Source: Pontibacter burrus
GTDB taxonomy: Bacteria; Bacteroidota; Bacteroidia; Cytophagales; Hymenobacteraceae
DNA: 64,000 bases
NCBI RefSeq assembly: GCF_010686685.1
Contig: NZ_JAAGWD010000010.1
Span: forward strand, 1 to 64,000
Direction: 5' to 3'
Shown one piece after another: positions 8,452 to 17,753 of this stretch. A model generated the notes under the pieces. It was not told where the DNA came from and made no database searches. It worked only from the letters and a program-made list of their open reading frames with translations. The number at the start of each line of letters is the position of its first letter. Positions within the stretch are counted from its first letter, which is position 1. Made by a program: the position numbers and the translations under genes.

Positions 8452-11202
8452 ATGGATAAATATACTTACATCGCCAATGCGCATGGCGATTATATAGACG
8501 AGCTATACAAAGCTTATCAGCAGGATCCGGAATCGGTGGATTTCGGATGGCGTAAATTTTTTGAAGGCTTCGAATTCTCTGCTGCTTATGGCGAAAACGG
8601 CCATGGTGATGCTGCAGGTGTGGCAACTGCTCCTGCTAAAGGTGCTGCCAGCGAATCTGAGAAGGAGGTAGCAGTACGTAACCTGATTCACGCTTACCGT
8701 ACGCGTGGGCACCTACGCTCTAACACTAACCCGGTTCGCCCGCGCAAAGATCGCAAAGCAAGATTAGACCTGGCAGATTTTGGTCTAACAGATGCTGACC
8801 TTGATACTGTATTTAAGGTAGGTGAGATTATTGGCATCGGACCCGCTACACTACGCGATATTGAGGCAGCGTTGAAAAAGATTTACGCAGGCCCTATCGG
8901 TTTTGAATACATGTACATCCGCGACCCGGAGGTATTGGAGTGGTTCAAGAAGAAAGTAGAGCACGATTCCCTGAATTTTAACCCAGGCATTGAATATAAA
9001 AAGCGTATCCTTTCCAAGCTGAACGAAGCTGTCGTGTTTGAGAACTTCCTGCACACGAAGTTTTTAGGCCAGAAGCGTTTCTCTTTGGAAGGTGGCGAAA
9101 CAACCATTCCTGCCTTGGATGCTGCTATCGATAAGGCTTCTGAACTTGGAGTAGAGGAAGTGGTGATAGGCATGGCACACCGTGGCCGCCTGAACGTGCT
9201 GGCTAACATCATGGGCAAAACCTATGAGCAGATCTTCTCTGAGTTTGAAGGTACAGCCGTTCCGGACCTTACTATGGGTGACGGTGACGTGAAATACCAC
9301 ATGGGCTTCTCTTCCGAAGTGGTAACACCTTCAGGCAAAAAAGTGAATCTGAAGCTGGCTCCAAACCCATCGCACCTGGAAGCGGTGAACCCGGTGGTAG
9401 AAGGTTTTGTGCGTGCAAAAATAGATTGCATGTATGGCAAAGATGAAGATAAGGTATTGCCAATCCTGATACATGGCGATGCTGCCGTTGCTGGGCAGGG
9501 TATAGTTTACGAAGTTACCCAAATGGCAAACCTGGAAGGTTATAACACCGGTGGTACCATTCACTTCGTGATCAACAACCAGGTAGGCTTTACGACTGAC
9601 TTCGAAGATGCCCGTTCTTCTATCTACTCTACAGATGTTGCCAAGGTAATTGATGCGCCGGTACTACACGTAAACGGCGACGAGCCGGAGTCGGTAGTAT
9701 TTGCGATGCGCCTGGCAATGGAGTACCGTCAGCGCTATAACAACGATATCTTTATTGACATGGTGTGCTACCGTCGTCATGGCCACAACGAGTCTGACGA
9801 GCCGAAATTCACACAGCCACAGCTATACAATCTGATCTCGAAGCACGCGAACCCACGCGAAGTTTACAACAAACAACTTATCACACGTGGTGAGATTGAT
9901 GCAGAGCTGGCAGCGAGCATGGATAAAGAATTCCGTAGCCTGCTGCAGGATCGCCTGGATATGGTAAAGCAAAAGCCATTGCCTTATAACTATCAGCAGA
10001 TGGAGAAGGAGTGGCAGTCGCTGCGTCGTTCTACAGCCGAGGACTTTAACCAGTCTCCGGAAACGGGTATATCTGCGGAAGCTGTTGAGACGGTTGGTAA
10101 GGCGCTTACTACTTTGCCACAAGGCTTTAAGCCACTGAAGCAGATCGAAAAGCTGATCAAAGAGCGTAAAGAGATGTTCTTTGAAACCAGACAGCTGAAC
10201 TGGGCTGCAGCTGAATTGCTGGCTTATGGTTCGGTGTTGCTGGATGATAGAATAGTTCGCTTCTCGGGCCAGGATGTGCAGCGTGGTACGTTCTCGCACC
10301 GCCACGCCGTATTGCACGATGCAACTACAAGCGCAGCCTACAACAGCCTGAACCACATGACAGAGAATCAGGGTTCTTTTGAGATCTATAACTCGTTGTT
10401 GTCAGAGTATGGCGTATTGGGCTTTGAGTTTGGCTATGCTATGGCTAACCCGAATGCACTGGTAATCTGGGAGGCCCAATTTGGCGACTTTGCTAACGGT
10501 GCGCAGGTAATGATCGACCAGTTTATCTCTTCCACAGAATCTAAGTGGCAGCGTATGAACGGACTTGTGATGCTGTTACCACACGGTTACGAAGGCCAAG
10601 GACCAGAGCACTCCAACGCACGTCCGGAGCGCTTCCTGCAACTGGCAGCCGAGAACAACATGTTTGTGACTTATATTACAACGCCTGCTAACCTGTTCCA
10701 CTTTATGCGTCGCCAGTTGGCACTGCCATTCCGCAAGCCGGCTATCAACATGTCGCCTAAATCATTGCTGCGTCATCCGGCTGTAGTTTCCCCGGTAGAG
10801 GATTTCACCTCAGGTGGTTTCAGAGAAGTGATCGGTGATACATTTGCACAGGCCAAATCGGTGAAAAAGGTGTTACTGTGCTCTGGTAAGGTATACTTCG
10901 ACCTGTTGGAAGAGCAGCAGAAGAATAACCGCAAGGATGTAGCCATTATCCGTATGGAACAGCTGGCACCATTCCCGAAAGTGCAGCTGCAAGCAGAGCT
11001 TAGCAAGTACAAAAACGCGAAAGTATACTGGGTGCAGGAAGAGCCAGAAAACATGGGAGCCTGGACCTATATCCTGCGCATTATGCGTAACGGTATAGAA
11101 GATGTAGTAGCCCGTAAAGCAAGTGCATCGCCGGCAACCGGTTACCTGAAAGTACACGCTAAAGAGCAGCAAGAGCTAATCGAGAGAGCATTTGCTATTT
11201 AA
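8452..11202 (+). CDS. sucA: 2-oxoglutarate dehydrogenase E1 component
   Basis: This is the thiamine-diphosphate-dependent E1 subunit. It decarboxylates 2-oxoglutarate and transfers the succinyl group to the lipoyl arm of E2. The 916-residue length is normal. Features include the N-terminal E2-binding segment (YIDELYKAYQQDPESVD), GMAHRGRLNVLANI, HGDAAVAGQG, the ThDP/Mg segment around VCYRRHGHNESDEP and the C-terminal transketolase pyrimidine-binding and anchor domains (LPHGYEGQGPEHSNARPER). The gene is followed by odhB and lpd on the same strand. Codon use is strongly biased, and the gene contains no CTATAG palindrome. Confidence 0.97.
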   Translation: MDKYTYIANAHGDYIDELYKAYQQDPESVDFGWRKFFEGFEFSAAYGENGHGDAAGVATAPAKGAASESEKEVAVRNLIHAYRTRGHLRSNTNPVRPRKDRKARLDLADFGLTDADLDTVFKVGEIIGIGPATLRDIEAALKKIYAGPIGFEYMYIRDPEVLEWFKKKVEHDSLNFNPGIEYKKRILSKLNEAVVFENFLHTKFLGQKRFSLEGGETTIPALDAAIDKASELGVEEVVIGMAHRGRLNVLANIMGKTYEQIFSEFEGTAVPDLTMGDGDVKYHMGFSSEVVTPSGKKVNLKLAPNPSHLEAVNPVVEGFVRAKIDCMYGKDEDKVLPILIHGDAAVAGQGIVYEVTQMANLEGYNTGGTIHFVINNQVGFTTDFEDARSSIYSTDVAKVIDAPVLHVNGDEPESVVFAMRLAMEYRQRYNNDIFIDMVCYRRHGHNESDEPKFTQPQLYNLISKHANPREVYNKQLITRGEIDAELAASMDKEFRSLLQDRLDMVKQKPLPYNYQQMEKEWQSLRRSTAEDFNQSPETGISAEAVETVGKALTTLPQGFKPLKQIEKLIKERKEMFFETRQLNWAAAELLAYGSVLLDDRIVRFSGQDVQRGTFSHRHAVLHDATTSAAYNSLNHMTENQGSFEIYNSLLSEYGVLGFEFGYAMANPNALVIWEAQFGDFANGAQVMIDQFISSTESKWQRMNGLVMLLPHGYEGQGPEHSNARPERFLQLAAENNMFVTYITTPANLFHFMRRQLALPFRKPAINMSPKSLLRHPAVVSPVEDFTSGGFREVIGDTFAQAKSVKKVLLCSGKVYFDLLEEQQKNNRKDVAIIRMEQLAPFPKVQLQAELSKYKNAKVYWVQEEPENMGAWTYILRIMRNGIEDVVARKASASPATGYLKVHAKEQQELIERAFAI

Positions 11203-11304
11203 TTAAGAATTATGAATGATGAATTATGAATGGTTGTAATCAACTATTTTAGTTCATCATTCAGGTTCATTCGTAATTCATAATTTGTAATTCATAATTC
11301 TAAT
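11203..11304. repeat. Intergenic inverted repeat built of GAATTATGAAT units
   Basis: The left arm (11203-11232) and right arm (11268-11304) are near-complementary and built of repeated GAATTATGAAT-like units around a 35-base centre. It fills almost the whole gap between sucA and odhB. It could fold as a long stem in RNA or mark an old palindromic mobile repeat. Confidence 0.65.
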
Positions 11305-11309
11305 AAAAT

Positions 11310-12881
11310 ATGAGCTTAGAAGTTAAAGTGCCTGCCGTAGGTGAGTCGATCACTGAGGTAACCATAGCCCAATGGCTGAAAAAAGACGGCGACCGAGTGG
11401 AGATGGATGAGGTAATTGCGGAGCTGGAATCTGACAAAGCCACATTCGAACTGCCAGCCGAAGCCGCAGGCATTTTACGCATAGTAGCACAGGAAGGCGA
11501 TACCATTGAAGTAGGTGGTGTTATCTGCAGAATCGATCAGGATGGTGCTGCGGCATCTGCTCCTTCGGCCCCTGCTGCTGAGCAAGCTGCTGCACCAGCA
11601 CCAGCTGCGCAAGAATCTCCGGCTGCGGCTACTGGCGGCGCTGGTGAGGCCGTGGAAATGAGAGTGCCGACCGTTGGCGAATCTATTTCAGAAGTAACTA
11701 TAGCTAACTGGCTGAAGAGCGACGGCGACCATGTGGAAATGGACGAAGTAATTGCGGAGCTGGAATCTGATAAGGCTACGTTTGAGTTGTCTGCTGAGGC
11801 GGCTGGTACACTTCAGATCGTTGCGCAGCAAGGTGATACAGTAGAGATCGGTGGTTTGCTTTGCAAAATTGTGCCAGGTGCAGGCCAGGTAAAAGCTAAT
11901 GCACAGGCCAATGCCAAGCAGGAACAAGCTACACAGCAAGTGGCTGCACAGGCTGCATCTGCACCATCAGGTGCACAAACTTATGCTTCTGGCACACCAT
12001 CTCCGGCTGCCGGTAAGATATTAGCAGAGCGTGGCATCAACGCTGCCGATGTACAAGGCTCTGGTCGTGATGGCCGTATTACAAAAGAAGATGCGCAGAA
12101 CGCACAGGCAAGACCTGCTGCACAGCCAGCTGCTGCTCCGGCTGCCAAGCAAGAGGCTGCTGCCCCTGCTGCAACTGGTGGGCGTAACTCTCGTCGTGAG
12201 AAGATGAGCAACCTGCGTAAAACAGTTGCCCGCCGCCTGGTATCTGTTAAAAACGAAACGGCTATGCTGACTACTTTCAACGAGGTAGACATGAAGCCGA
12301 TCATGGACATCCGCGCCAAGTATAAAGATAAGTTCAAGGAGAAGCACGAAGTAGGCTTAGGCTTTATGTCGTTCTTCACGAAGGCTGTAACAGTTGCTTT
12401 ACAGGAATGGCCAGCTGTTAATGCGCAAATCGATGGCAACGAGATCGTGTATAACGACTTCTGCGACATCTCCATCGCGGTATCTGCACCAAAAGGTCTG
12501 GTAGTTCCGGTTATCCGTAACGCGGAGCAACTGACGCTGGATGGCATTGAGAAAGAAGTTATCCGTCTGGCTAAGAAAGCGCGCGAGAACAAGCTGACGA
12601 TTGAAGAAATGACAGGTGGTACTTTCACGATCACCAACGGTGGTGTGTTTGGTTCAATGATGTCTACTCCGATCATCAACGCGCCTCAGTCAGCTATATT
12701 GGGTATGCACAACATTGTACAGCGCCCTGTTGCCATCAACGGACAAGTAGAGATCCGCCCAATGATGTACCTGGCGCTCTCTTACGATCACCGCATCATC
12801 GATGGCCGTGAGTCAGTTAGCTTCTTAGTACGCGTGAAGGAGCTGCTTGAAGATCCGATGAGACTCCTGTTAGGCGTTTAA
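11310..12881 (+). CDS. odhB: Dihydrolipoamide succinyltransferase (2-oxoglutarate dehydrogenase E2), two lipoyl domains
   Basis: The core of the Ogdh complex moves the succinyl group from the lipoyl arm to CoA. Domain order is lipoyl 1 (about residues 2-75), Ala/Pro linker, lipoyl 2 (about 112-188), Ala/Gln linker, peripheral-subunit binding domain (about 230-268, [13 protein letters not shown]), Ala/Pro linker, and catalytic domain (about 290-523) with the C-terminal SYDHRIIDG motif. Both lipoyl domains carry the lysine to be lipoylated in [11 protein letters not shown] and are nearly identical. Many OdhB proteins have only one lipoyl domain, so length (523 residues) exceeds the E. coli type. 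One CTATAG lies in the second lipoyl domain. Confidence 0.95.
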   Translation: MSLEVKVPAVGESITEVTIAQWLKKDGDRVEMDEVIAELESDKATFELPAEAAGILRIVAQEGDTIEVGGVICRIDQDGAAASAPSAPAAEQAAAPAPAAQESPAAATGGAGEAVEMRVPTVGESISEVTIANWLKSDGDHVEMDEVIAELESDKATFELSAEAAGTLQIVAQQGDTVEIGGLLCKIVPGAGQVKANAQANAKQEQATQQVAAQAASAPSGAQTYASGTPSPAAGKILAERGINAADVQGSGRDGRITKEDAQNAQARPAAQPAAAPAAKQEAAAPAATGGRNSRREKMSNLRKTVARRLVSVKNETAMLTTFNEVDMKPIMDIRAKYKDKFKEKHEVGLGFMSFFTKAVTVALQEWPAVNAQIDGNEIVYNDFCDISIAVSAPKGLVVPVIRNAEQLTLDGIEKEVIRLAKKARENKLTIEEMTGGTFTITNGGVFGSMMSTPIINAPQSAILGMHNIVQRPVAINGQVEIRPMMYLALSYDHRIIDGRESVSFLVRVKELLEDPMRLLLGV

Positions 12882-12895
12882 TTTATTGAGATAAA

Positions 12896-12935
12896 GAAGG
12901 AGGGGTAAGCGAAGCAGTTTGCTCCTCCTTTTTAT
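12896..12935 (+). terminator. Hairpin after odhB
   Basis: AAGGAGG pairs with CCTCCTT around a mostly complementary middle and is followed by a short T-run. It lies 15 bases after the odhB stop, so lpd may need its own promoter or read-through. Confidence 0.55.
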
Positions 12936-12937
12936 TG

Positions 12938-13015
12938 AACCCACCCCTAACCCCTCCGAGGAGGGGAATTGGGTACTGCTAAAAATCCCCTCTCGGGAGG
13001 GGTAGGGGTGGGTTT
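12938..13015. repeat. Intergenic palindromic repeat, AACCCACCCCTAACCCC type
   Basis: Outer arms AACCCACCCCTA and TAGGGGTGGGTT, with inner arms CCCCTCCGAGGAGGGG and CCCCTCTCGGGAGGGG, make a nested palindrome of about 78 bases between odhB and lpd. I have seen sequences of this type in intergenic regions of Bacteroidota genomes, which makes a dispersed repeat likely. No second copy occurs in this window. Confidence 0.7.
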
Positions 13016-13075
13016 ACAACTAGAGAGAAATCAAATACAAAAACGAGAGTACGGCTCTCCATAAAGTATAGAAAA

Positions 13076-14479
13076 ATGAAATACGATGTAACCGTAATCG
13101 GTTCTGGTCCTGGTGGGTATGTGGCAGCGATCCGTTGCGCACAACTAGGCCTGAAGACCGCAATTATAGAAAAATATAACGTGCTGGGTGGCACCTGCCT
13201 TAACGTAGGCTGTATTCCTTCCAAAGCATTGCTTGATTCATCGGAGCACTTCCATAACGCAGCACACACGTTCAAAACGCACGGTATTGAGTTGAACGAC
13301 CTGCAGGTGAACATGGAGCAGATGATCAAGCGTAAAGGCGAGGTGGTGAAGTCGAACAACGACGGCATTGCTTTCCTGATGAAGAAAAACAAGATCGATA
13401 CCTACTATGGCCTGGGCTCATTCGTGAACAAAAACACGATCAAGATCACAGATGCAGAAGGAAAAGAACAGCAGATCGAAACAGATAAAACCATCATCGC
13501 GACTGGTTCTAAGCCAACAGCACTGCCGTTCCTGCCAATCGATAAGCAGCGCATCATTACATCAACTGAAGCTTTAACACTGACAGAAGTTCCTAAGAAC
13601 CTGATCGTAATTGGTGGCGGTGTGATTGGTCTGGAGCTTGGTTCAGTTTATGCGCGCCTGGGTACTAAAGTGCAGGTGATCGAGTACATGGATGCCATCA
13701 TCCCAACGATGGACCGCGCACTGGGTAAAGAGCTGCAGCGTGTGCTGAAGAAAACACTTGGTTTCGAGTTCTTCTTTAACCACAAGGTAACCGGCGCTAC
13801 CAACGAAGGCGAAGTTGTAAAAGTAACTGCCGAGAATCCGAAAGGTGAAGTAGTAACCTTTGAAGGCGATTACGTGCTGGTATCTGTGGGCCGAAAGCCA
13901 TATACCGAAGGCTTAGGTCTGGAGAATGCCGGCGTGCAGATGGGCGAGCGCGGTATGATCGCTGTGAACGATCACCTTGAAACAAACGTACCGGGCATTT
14001 ACGCTATTGGTGACGTAGTGCGTGGCGCGATGCTGGCACACAAAGCCGAAGAAGAAGGCGTACTGGTAGCAGAGCAGATCGTTGGTCAGAAACCGCATAT
14101 CAACTATAACCTGATACCAGGTGTGGTGTATACCTGGCCGGAAGTAGCTGGCGTAGGCTTTACCGAAGAGCAACTGAAGGAGCAGGGTCGTGCCTACAAG
14201 TCAGGCTCATTCCCGTTCAAAGCATCTGGTCGTGCCAAGGCGTCTATGGATACCGACGGCTTCGTGAAAGTGCTGGCTGATAAGAATACGGACGAGATCC
14301 TGGGCGTACACATGATCGGGCCACGTGCTGCCGATATGATTGCAGAAGCGGTAGTAGCAATGGAGTTCCGTGCATCGGCAGAAGATATTGCCCGCATGAG
14401 CCACGCGCACCCAACCTATACCGAAGCCATGAAAGAGGCGTGCTTAGCAGCTACAGAAAATCGTGCGCTGCACATCTAA
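13076..14479 (+). CDS. lpdA: Dihydrolipoamide dehydrogenase (E3)
   Basis: This FAD flavoprotein reoxidises dihydrolipoyl groups with NAD+ and serves the Ogdh complex encoded just upstream, and possibly other 2-oxo acid complexes. The 467-residue length is normal. The FAD Rossmann motif GSGPGGYVAA lies near the N-terminus. The redox-active disulfide is in GGTCLNVGCIPSK, the NAD-binding motif is GGGVIGLELGSVY, and the second FAD segment is YAIGDVVRG. The C-terminal HAHPTYTEA carries the catalytic His-Glu pair. The gene is separated from odhB by a terminator-like hairpin and a palindromic repeat. Confidence 0.96.
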   Translation: MKYDVTVIGSGPGGYVAAIRCAQLGLKTAIIEKYNVLGGTCLNVGCIPSKALLDSSEHFHNAAHTFKTHGIELNDLQVNMEQMIKRKGEVVKSNNDGIAFLMKKNKIDTYYGLGSFVNKNTIKITDAEGKEQQIETDKTIIATGSKPTALPFLPIDKQRIITSTEALTLTEVPKNLIVIGGGVIGLELGSVYARLGTKVQVIEYMDAIIPTMDRALGKELQRVLKKTLGFEFFFNHKVTGATNEGEVVKVTAENPKGEVVTFEGDYVLVSVGRKPYTEGLGLENAGVQMGERGMIAVNDHLETNVPGIYAIGDVVRGAMLAHKAEEEGVLVAEQIVGQKPHINYNLIPGVVYTWPEVAGVGFTEEQLKEQGRAYKSGSFPFKASGRAKASMDTDGFVKVLADKNTDEILGVHMIGPRAADMIAEAVVAMEFRASAEDIARMSHAHPTYTEAMKEACLAATENRALHI

Positions 14480-14502
14480 GCAACTATAGAAGTTTAAACT
14501 AT

Positions 14503-14536
14503 AAAAGCGCCATCCTGCAAAGGGTGGCGCTTTTTT
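14503..14536. terminator. Bidirectional terminator between lpdA and the S41 peptidase gene
   Basis: AAAAGCGCC and GGCGCTTTTTT form a stem around a short loop, with an A-run and T-run on the two sides, between convergent genes. Confidence 0.8.
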
Positions 14537-14553
14537 GTGCTGGTAACTATAGT

Positions 14554-15546
14554 TTATTTCTTTGGCTTATCAATGTGTTTAATGGCAGCCCGGATGTATA
14601 AATAGCCATTGGTAATGGTGTTATTAGTAAGATCTAACGCTACATCAGGGGTAATGCCGCGGCCATATACTTTGCCTGTTCTATCCACCATAGTTGATAC
14701 AGTTAGGTTCAGATACGATCCGTCTGATAATTTATAAAGCTCGTTACTGGTTGTCAGACTTCCGGTATAGGTGCCGATCAGCTTTGTTTTTGGTCTGCCA
14801 ATAAATGCACCTGCTATCATTTCTGCTGAACTTGCTGTTTTATCGCTCACAAGTATACTTACAGGTGCTTTGGCGTTTTTAATGGTATAAGGTGTTGCCA
14901 AAAAGTATTTTCCACCGGTTACATCCCGTACCATGCCATTTCGTACTGTATCGTAAGTAATAACATTATCAGCAGACTGCCAGCCGATAAACTGTCCTTC
15001 GCCCAGGATTGCAGCCAGCCCGGCTAGCAACGGGTGCATGTTACCACCATCGTTCAGGCGCAAATCAATTATCCAGCCTTTCGGGTTTTGCGCGTCCAGT
15101 TGCCGGATTATAGTTTGCAGAGAATCTGCATAGGCCAACTGCTCATCCTTCTCAAACATATAAAATGGAGGTACAAGTATAAAAGCATACTTTTTGTCGA
15201 TCATGTGGCCCGATGGCATCGGCAACTTCCTGCCTAGTGATTTATAGCCAACATTATGGGCATCAAATACTTCTTTAGGAAAGAGTCTGCTATGGCGATC
15301 TCCCAACTCTTCTAATGCATTATTTAAGGCGGGATATGTCTCTCTTATCGTTTTAGCATCTTTTGCGGCTTCTAACGTCGTAGCGTATAGTTTCTCCCAA
15401 TCTACTTTTTGCTTGTTGATGGAGTTGTTCTTCATGATGTCCAGTGCCTGAACCACATAAGTTTTTATTGAATCGGGCATTGTCTGTGCGAAGGAAAGCT
15501 GCGTTGCTGCAAGAAGCAGGATGATAACGAAGAGTGATTTTTTCAT
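14554..15546 (-). CDS. S41 family peptidase (C-terminal processing/tricorn-like)
   Basis: This predicted exported serine protease has 330 residues. The ATG at 15546 gives a good signal peptide ending SFAQ, and the upstream open frame (to 15618) is not signal-like. The S41 core is visible. GWIIDLRLNDGGNMHP is the characteristic strand and turn, KTASSAEMIAGAF contains the nucleophile serine, and the YGRGITPDV segment is typical near the C-terminus. No PDZ domain is obvious, so it is shorter than CtpA/Prc. It stands alone on the minus strand between convergent lpdA and the divergent histidine kinase gene. The substrate is unknown. Confidence 0.82.
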   Translation of the reverse strand: MKKSLFVIILLLAATQLSFAQTMPDSIKTYVVQALDIMKNNSINKQKVDWEKLYATTLEAAKDAKTIRETYPALNNALEELGDRHSRLFPKEVFDAHNVGYKSLGRKLPMPSGHMIDKKYAFILVPPFYMFEKDEQLAYADSLQTIIRQLDAQNPKGWIIDLRLNDGGNMHPLLAGLAAILGEGQFIGWQSADNVITYDTVRNGMVRDVTGGKYFLATPYTIKNAKAPVSILVSDKTASSAEMIAGAFIGRPKTKLIGTYTGSLTTSNELYKLSDGSYLNLTVSTMVDRTGKVYGRGITPDVALDLTNNTITNGYLYIRAAIKHIDKPKK

Positions 15547-15773
15547 TACGATAGATGTCTGTTTTGTATCTGTTGTTTCGGTTAACTGATGCAAACATAA
15601 TAGCCCCGGAGCAGCCACAATGACTATAATACATGAACCACCTGTTTTAATTGATGAACGCCTTTAACTATAGCTGTATGGTTTGCTACAGCTGTATGGC
15701 CGGTTGATAAATGTTTTTAGGGAGTTGGTGTATTTTCAGAACTATATTCCCGGCAATTCCTCTATTTTTAGGG

Positions 15774-16871
15774 ATGCATAAAAAGAAGATCATCCTGTTC
15801 CACGTCCTGTTTTGGTTTATCAATTTCTTTAAGGATGTGATCTATGGTTTCCAGTACTATTACTTCTATGAGAGCCAGTATACCCTGGAGTCGCTTTACA
15901 AAACCACGGCCATAGATTTTGTGCGGACGCTGCTTACTGTGGCGCTCTTTTATGCCAATGCCAGTTTCCTGGTGCCGCGCCTGTTCGGGAAAGGGAAATA
16001 TGTGCTGTATGCTGGTAGCGTGCTGTTACTGGTGGGTGTCTTTACGCCAGTGCATTACTTGTTAGAAACAATCCTGCTCAAGTATTTCAGTTGGTCTACC
16101 TATGGGCGCGAGATTACGATGATCTGGATTTACCAGAGTGTATTGCGCGCGAGCCTGATGTACATTATGCTGGGAATTGCTTACGGCTATGTGGTAAACT
16201 ACTTTAAAACACAGCAGGAAAAGAAGGAGCTGGAGCAGGCCAAACTCACCACCGAGCTCGCTTTTCTGCGTTCCCAGATCAACCCACATTTTTTGTTTAA
16301 CACCATTAACGATATCTATTCGCTTACCTACCAGAAATCGGACCTGGCGCCGGATGCCTTGCTGAAACTCTCGGGGTTGCTGCGCTACATGCTGCGCGAG
16401 AGCGAGCAGCAACAGGTGCTGCTTACCAAAGAAGCCGATTATTTACAGGATGTGGTGGAACTGCAGAAAATTGGTCTGAAGGGAAATGCCTTTATTCATT
16501 TCACAACAGAAGGAACTATAGAGGGCAGACAGATCGCGCCGCTTATGCTTATTTCGTTTGTAGAGAATGCCTTTAAGCACGGTGTCTGCACAGACCCTGA
16601 AAACCCGGTAACTATAGCGTTGCGCGTAAAAAATGATACCCTTCACTTCACGGTTTTCAACCTCAAAAACAAAGACCAGAAAGACAGAACCGGCGGCATT
16701 GGTCTGACCAATGTGCGGCGCAGGCTCGAATTACTCTATCCTGAAAAGCATACCCTGGAGATAACAGAAGATGAGCATACCTTTTTGGTAGAGCTATCGC
16801 TGCAGCTAAACAAAACTATAGTTCGCGCCAATGCCAAGCCTGCAGAACCTGTACTTTCCGAGATTTATTAA
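15774..16871 (+). CDS. LytS/YehU-type sensor histidine kinase
   Basis: This membrane kinase has 365 residues, with about four transmembrane helices in the first 145. A short coiled linker follows, then the His_kinase domain with phospho-acceptor box RSQINPHFLFNTIND (His near residue 171) and the ATPase motifs VENAFKHGV and GGIGLTNVRRRL. The ATG at 15774 is chosen because MHKKKII precedes the first helix. The longer frame from 15711 starts with an unlikely segment. It pairs with the LytTR regulator 15 bases downstream. The signal sensed is unknown. Confidence 0.88.
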   Translation: MHKKKIILFHVLFWFINFFKDVIYGFQYYYFYESQYTLESLYKTTAIDFVRTLLTVALFYANASFLVPRLFGKGKYVLYAGSVLLLVGVFTPVHYLLETILLKYFSWSTYGREITMIWIYQSVLRASLMYIMLGIAYGYVVNYFKTQQEKKELEQAKLTTELAFLRSQINPHFLFNTINDIYSLTYQKSDLAPDALLKLSGLLRYMLRESEQQQVLLTKEADYLQDVVELQKIGLKGNAFIHFTTEGTIEGRQIAPLMLISFVENAFKHGVCTDPENPVTIALRVKNDTLHFTVFNLKNKDQKDRTGGIGLTNVRRRLELLYPEKHTLEITEDEHTFLVELSLQLNKTIVRANAKPAEPVLSEIY

Positions 16872-16886
16872 ACTATAGCCTTACAC

Positions 16887-17639
16887 ATGAAAACAATCCG
16901 CTGCCTTGTAGTAGACGATAAGCCCCTGGCCCTGGACATTCTCACAGACTACATCAAAAAAGTAGATTTCCTGGAGTTTGTAGCCAGTACCACCAGCGCC
17001 CTCGAAGCCCTGAAACTGGTAGAGCAGGAGCGTATAGACCTGCTTTTCTTGGATATACAAATGCCGGAATTGACGGGCATACAGGTAATGAAAATACTGG
17101 GCGACAAGTGCCGGGTAATCCTGACGACCGCCTACACCGAATATGCCCTGGAAGGCTACGATCACAACATAGTGGATTATCTGCTTAAGCCCATCGCCTT
17201 CGACCGGTTTTACAAAGCAGCCCAGAAAGCAAAGCAGGTTTTTGAGTTACAGCAAACTATAGCGGTGCCACCAACTATAATAAAAGAAGAAAAGCCTGCA
17301 GAAACACCCGCAGCCCGCGACATCATCTTTGTGAAAACAGAATACAAGATCGTGAAGCTGCGCCTAAGCGATATCCTTTATGTGGAAGGTTTGCAGAACT
17401 ATGTATCAATCTACACCAAAACCGAGCGTATCCTGTCACTGAAGAACATCAAGAAGATGGAAGAGTTGCTACCGGCAGGCCAGTTTATACGGGTACACAA
17501 ATCCTACATCATCTCGCTGGATAAGATAGATTCGATAGAGCGTAACCGTGTTTTTATCGGAGATGCGGTGATACCTGTGGGCGAGACTTATAAAGACAAT
17601 TTTATGGGCATGATCGAGCAGACAAATACGCAGGGGTAA
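16887..17639 (+). CDS. LytTR-family response regulator
   Basis: The 250-residue regulator has an N-terminal receiver domain with acidic pocket VVDDK and phospho-acceptor Asp in LFLDIQMPE (near residue 56). Residues about 145-245 form a LytTR DNA-binding domain (IIFVKTEYKIVKLRL, YVEGLQNYVSIYT and FIRVHKSYIISLDKI). It is translationally close to the LytS-type kinase, with AACTATAG overlapping the kinase stop codon in the 15-base gap. Such pairs often control envelope or metabolite-transport genes, but the target here is unknown. Confidence 0.92.
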   Translation: MKTIRCLVVDDKPLALDILTDYIKKVDFLEFVASTTSALEALKLVEQERIDLLFLDIQMPELTGIQVMKILGDKCRVILTTAYTEYALEGYDHNIVDYLLKPIAFDRFYKAAQKAKQVFELQQTIAVPPTIIKEEKPAETPAARDIIFVKTEYKIVKLRLSDILYVEGLQNYVSIYTKTERILSLKNIKKMEELLPAGQFIRVHKSYIISLDKIDSIERNRVFIGDAVIPVGETYKDNFMGMIEQTNTQG

Positions 17640-17753
17640 TATTTTTACGGGGCTTTTAAAAGTTTTTTCTGGTGGGCAGGCAACCTTTACTATAGTTGCT
17701 CCATCTATTAGTCAGAGTCTGGAAAATAACCCACAAAACTGAATTAAACCACT

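Noticed and set aside
9823..10356. Minus-strand open frame opposite sucA
   Set aside because: It lies wholly inside sucA, and the amino-acid content is that of an antisense translation.
11981..12679. Minus-strand open frame opposite odhB
   Set aside because: It is a shadow of the well-supported odhB coding frame with atypical composition.
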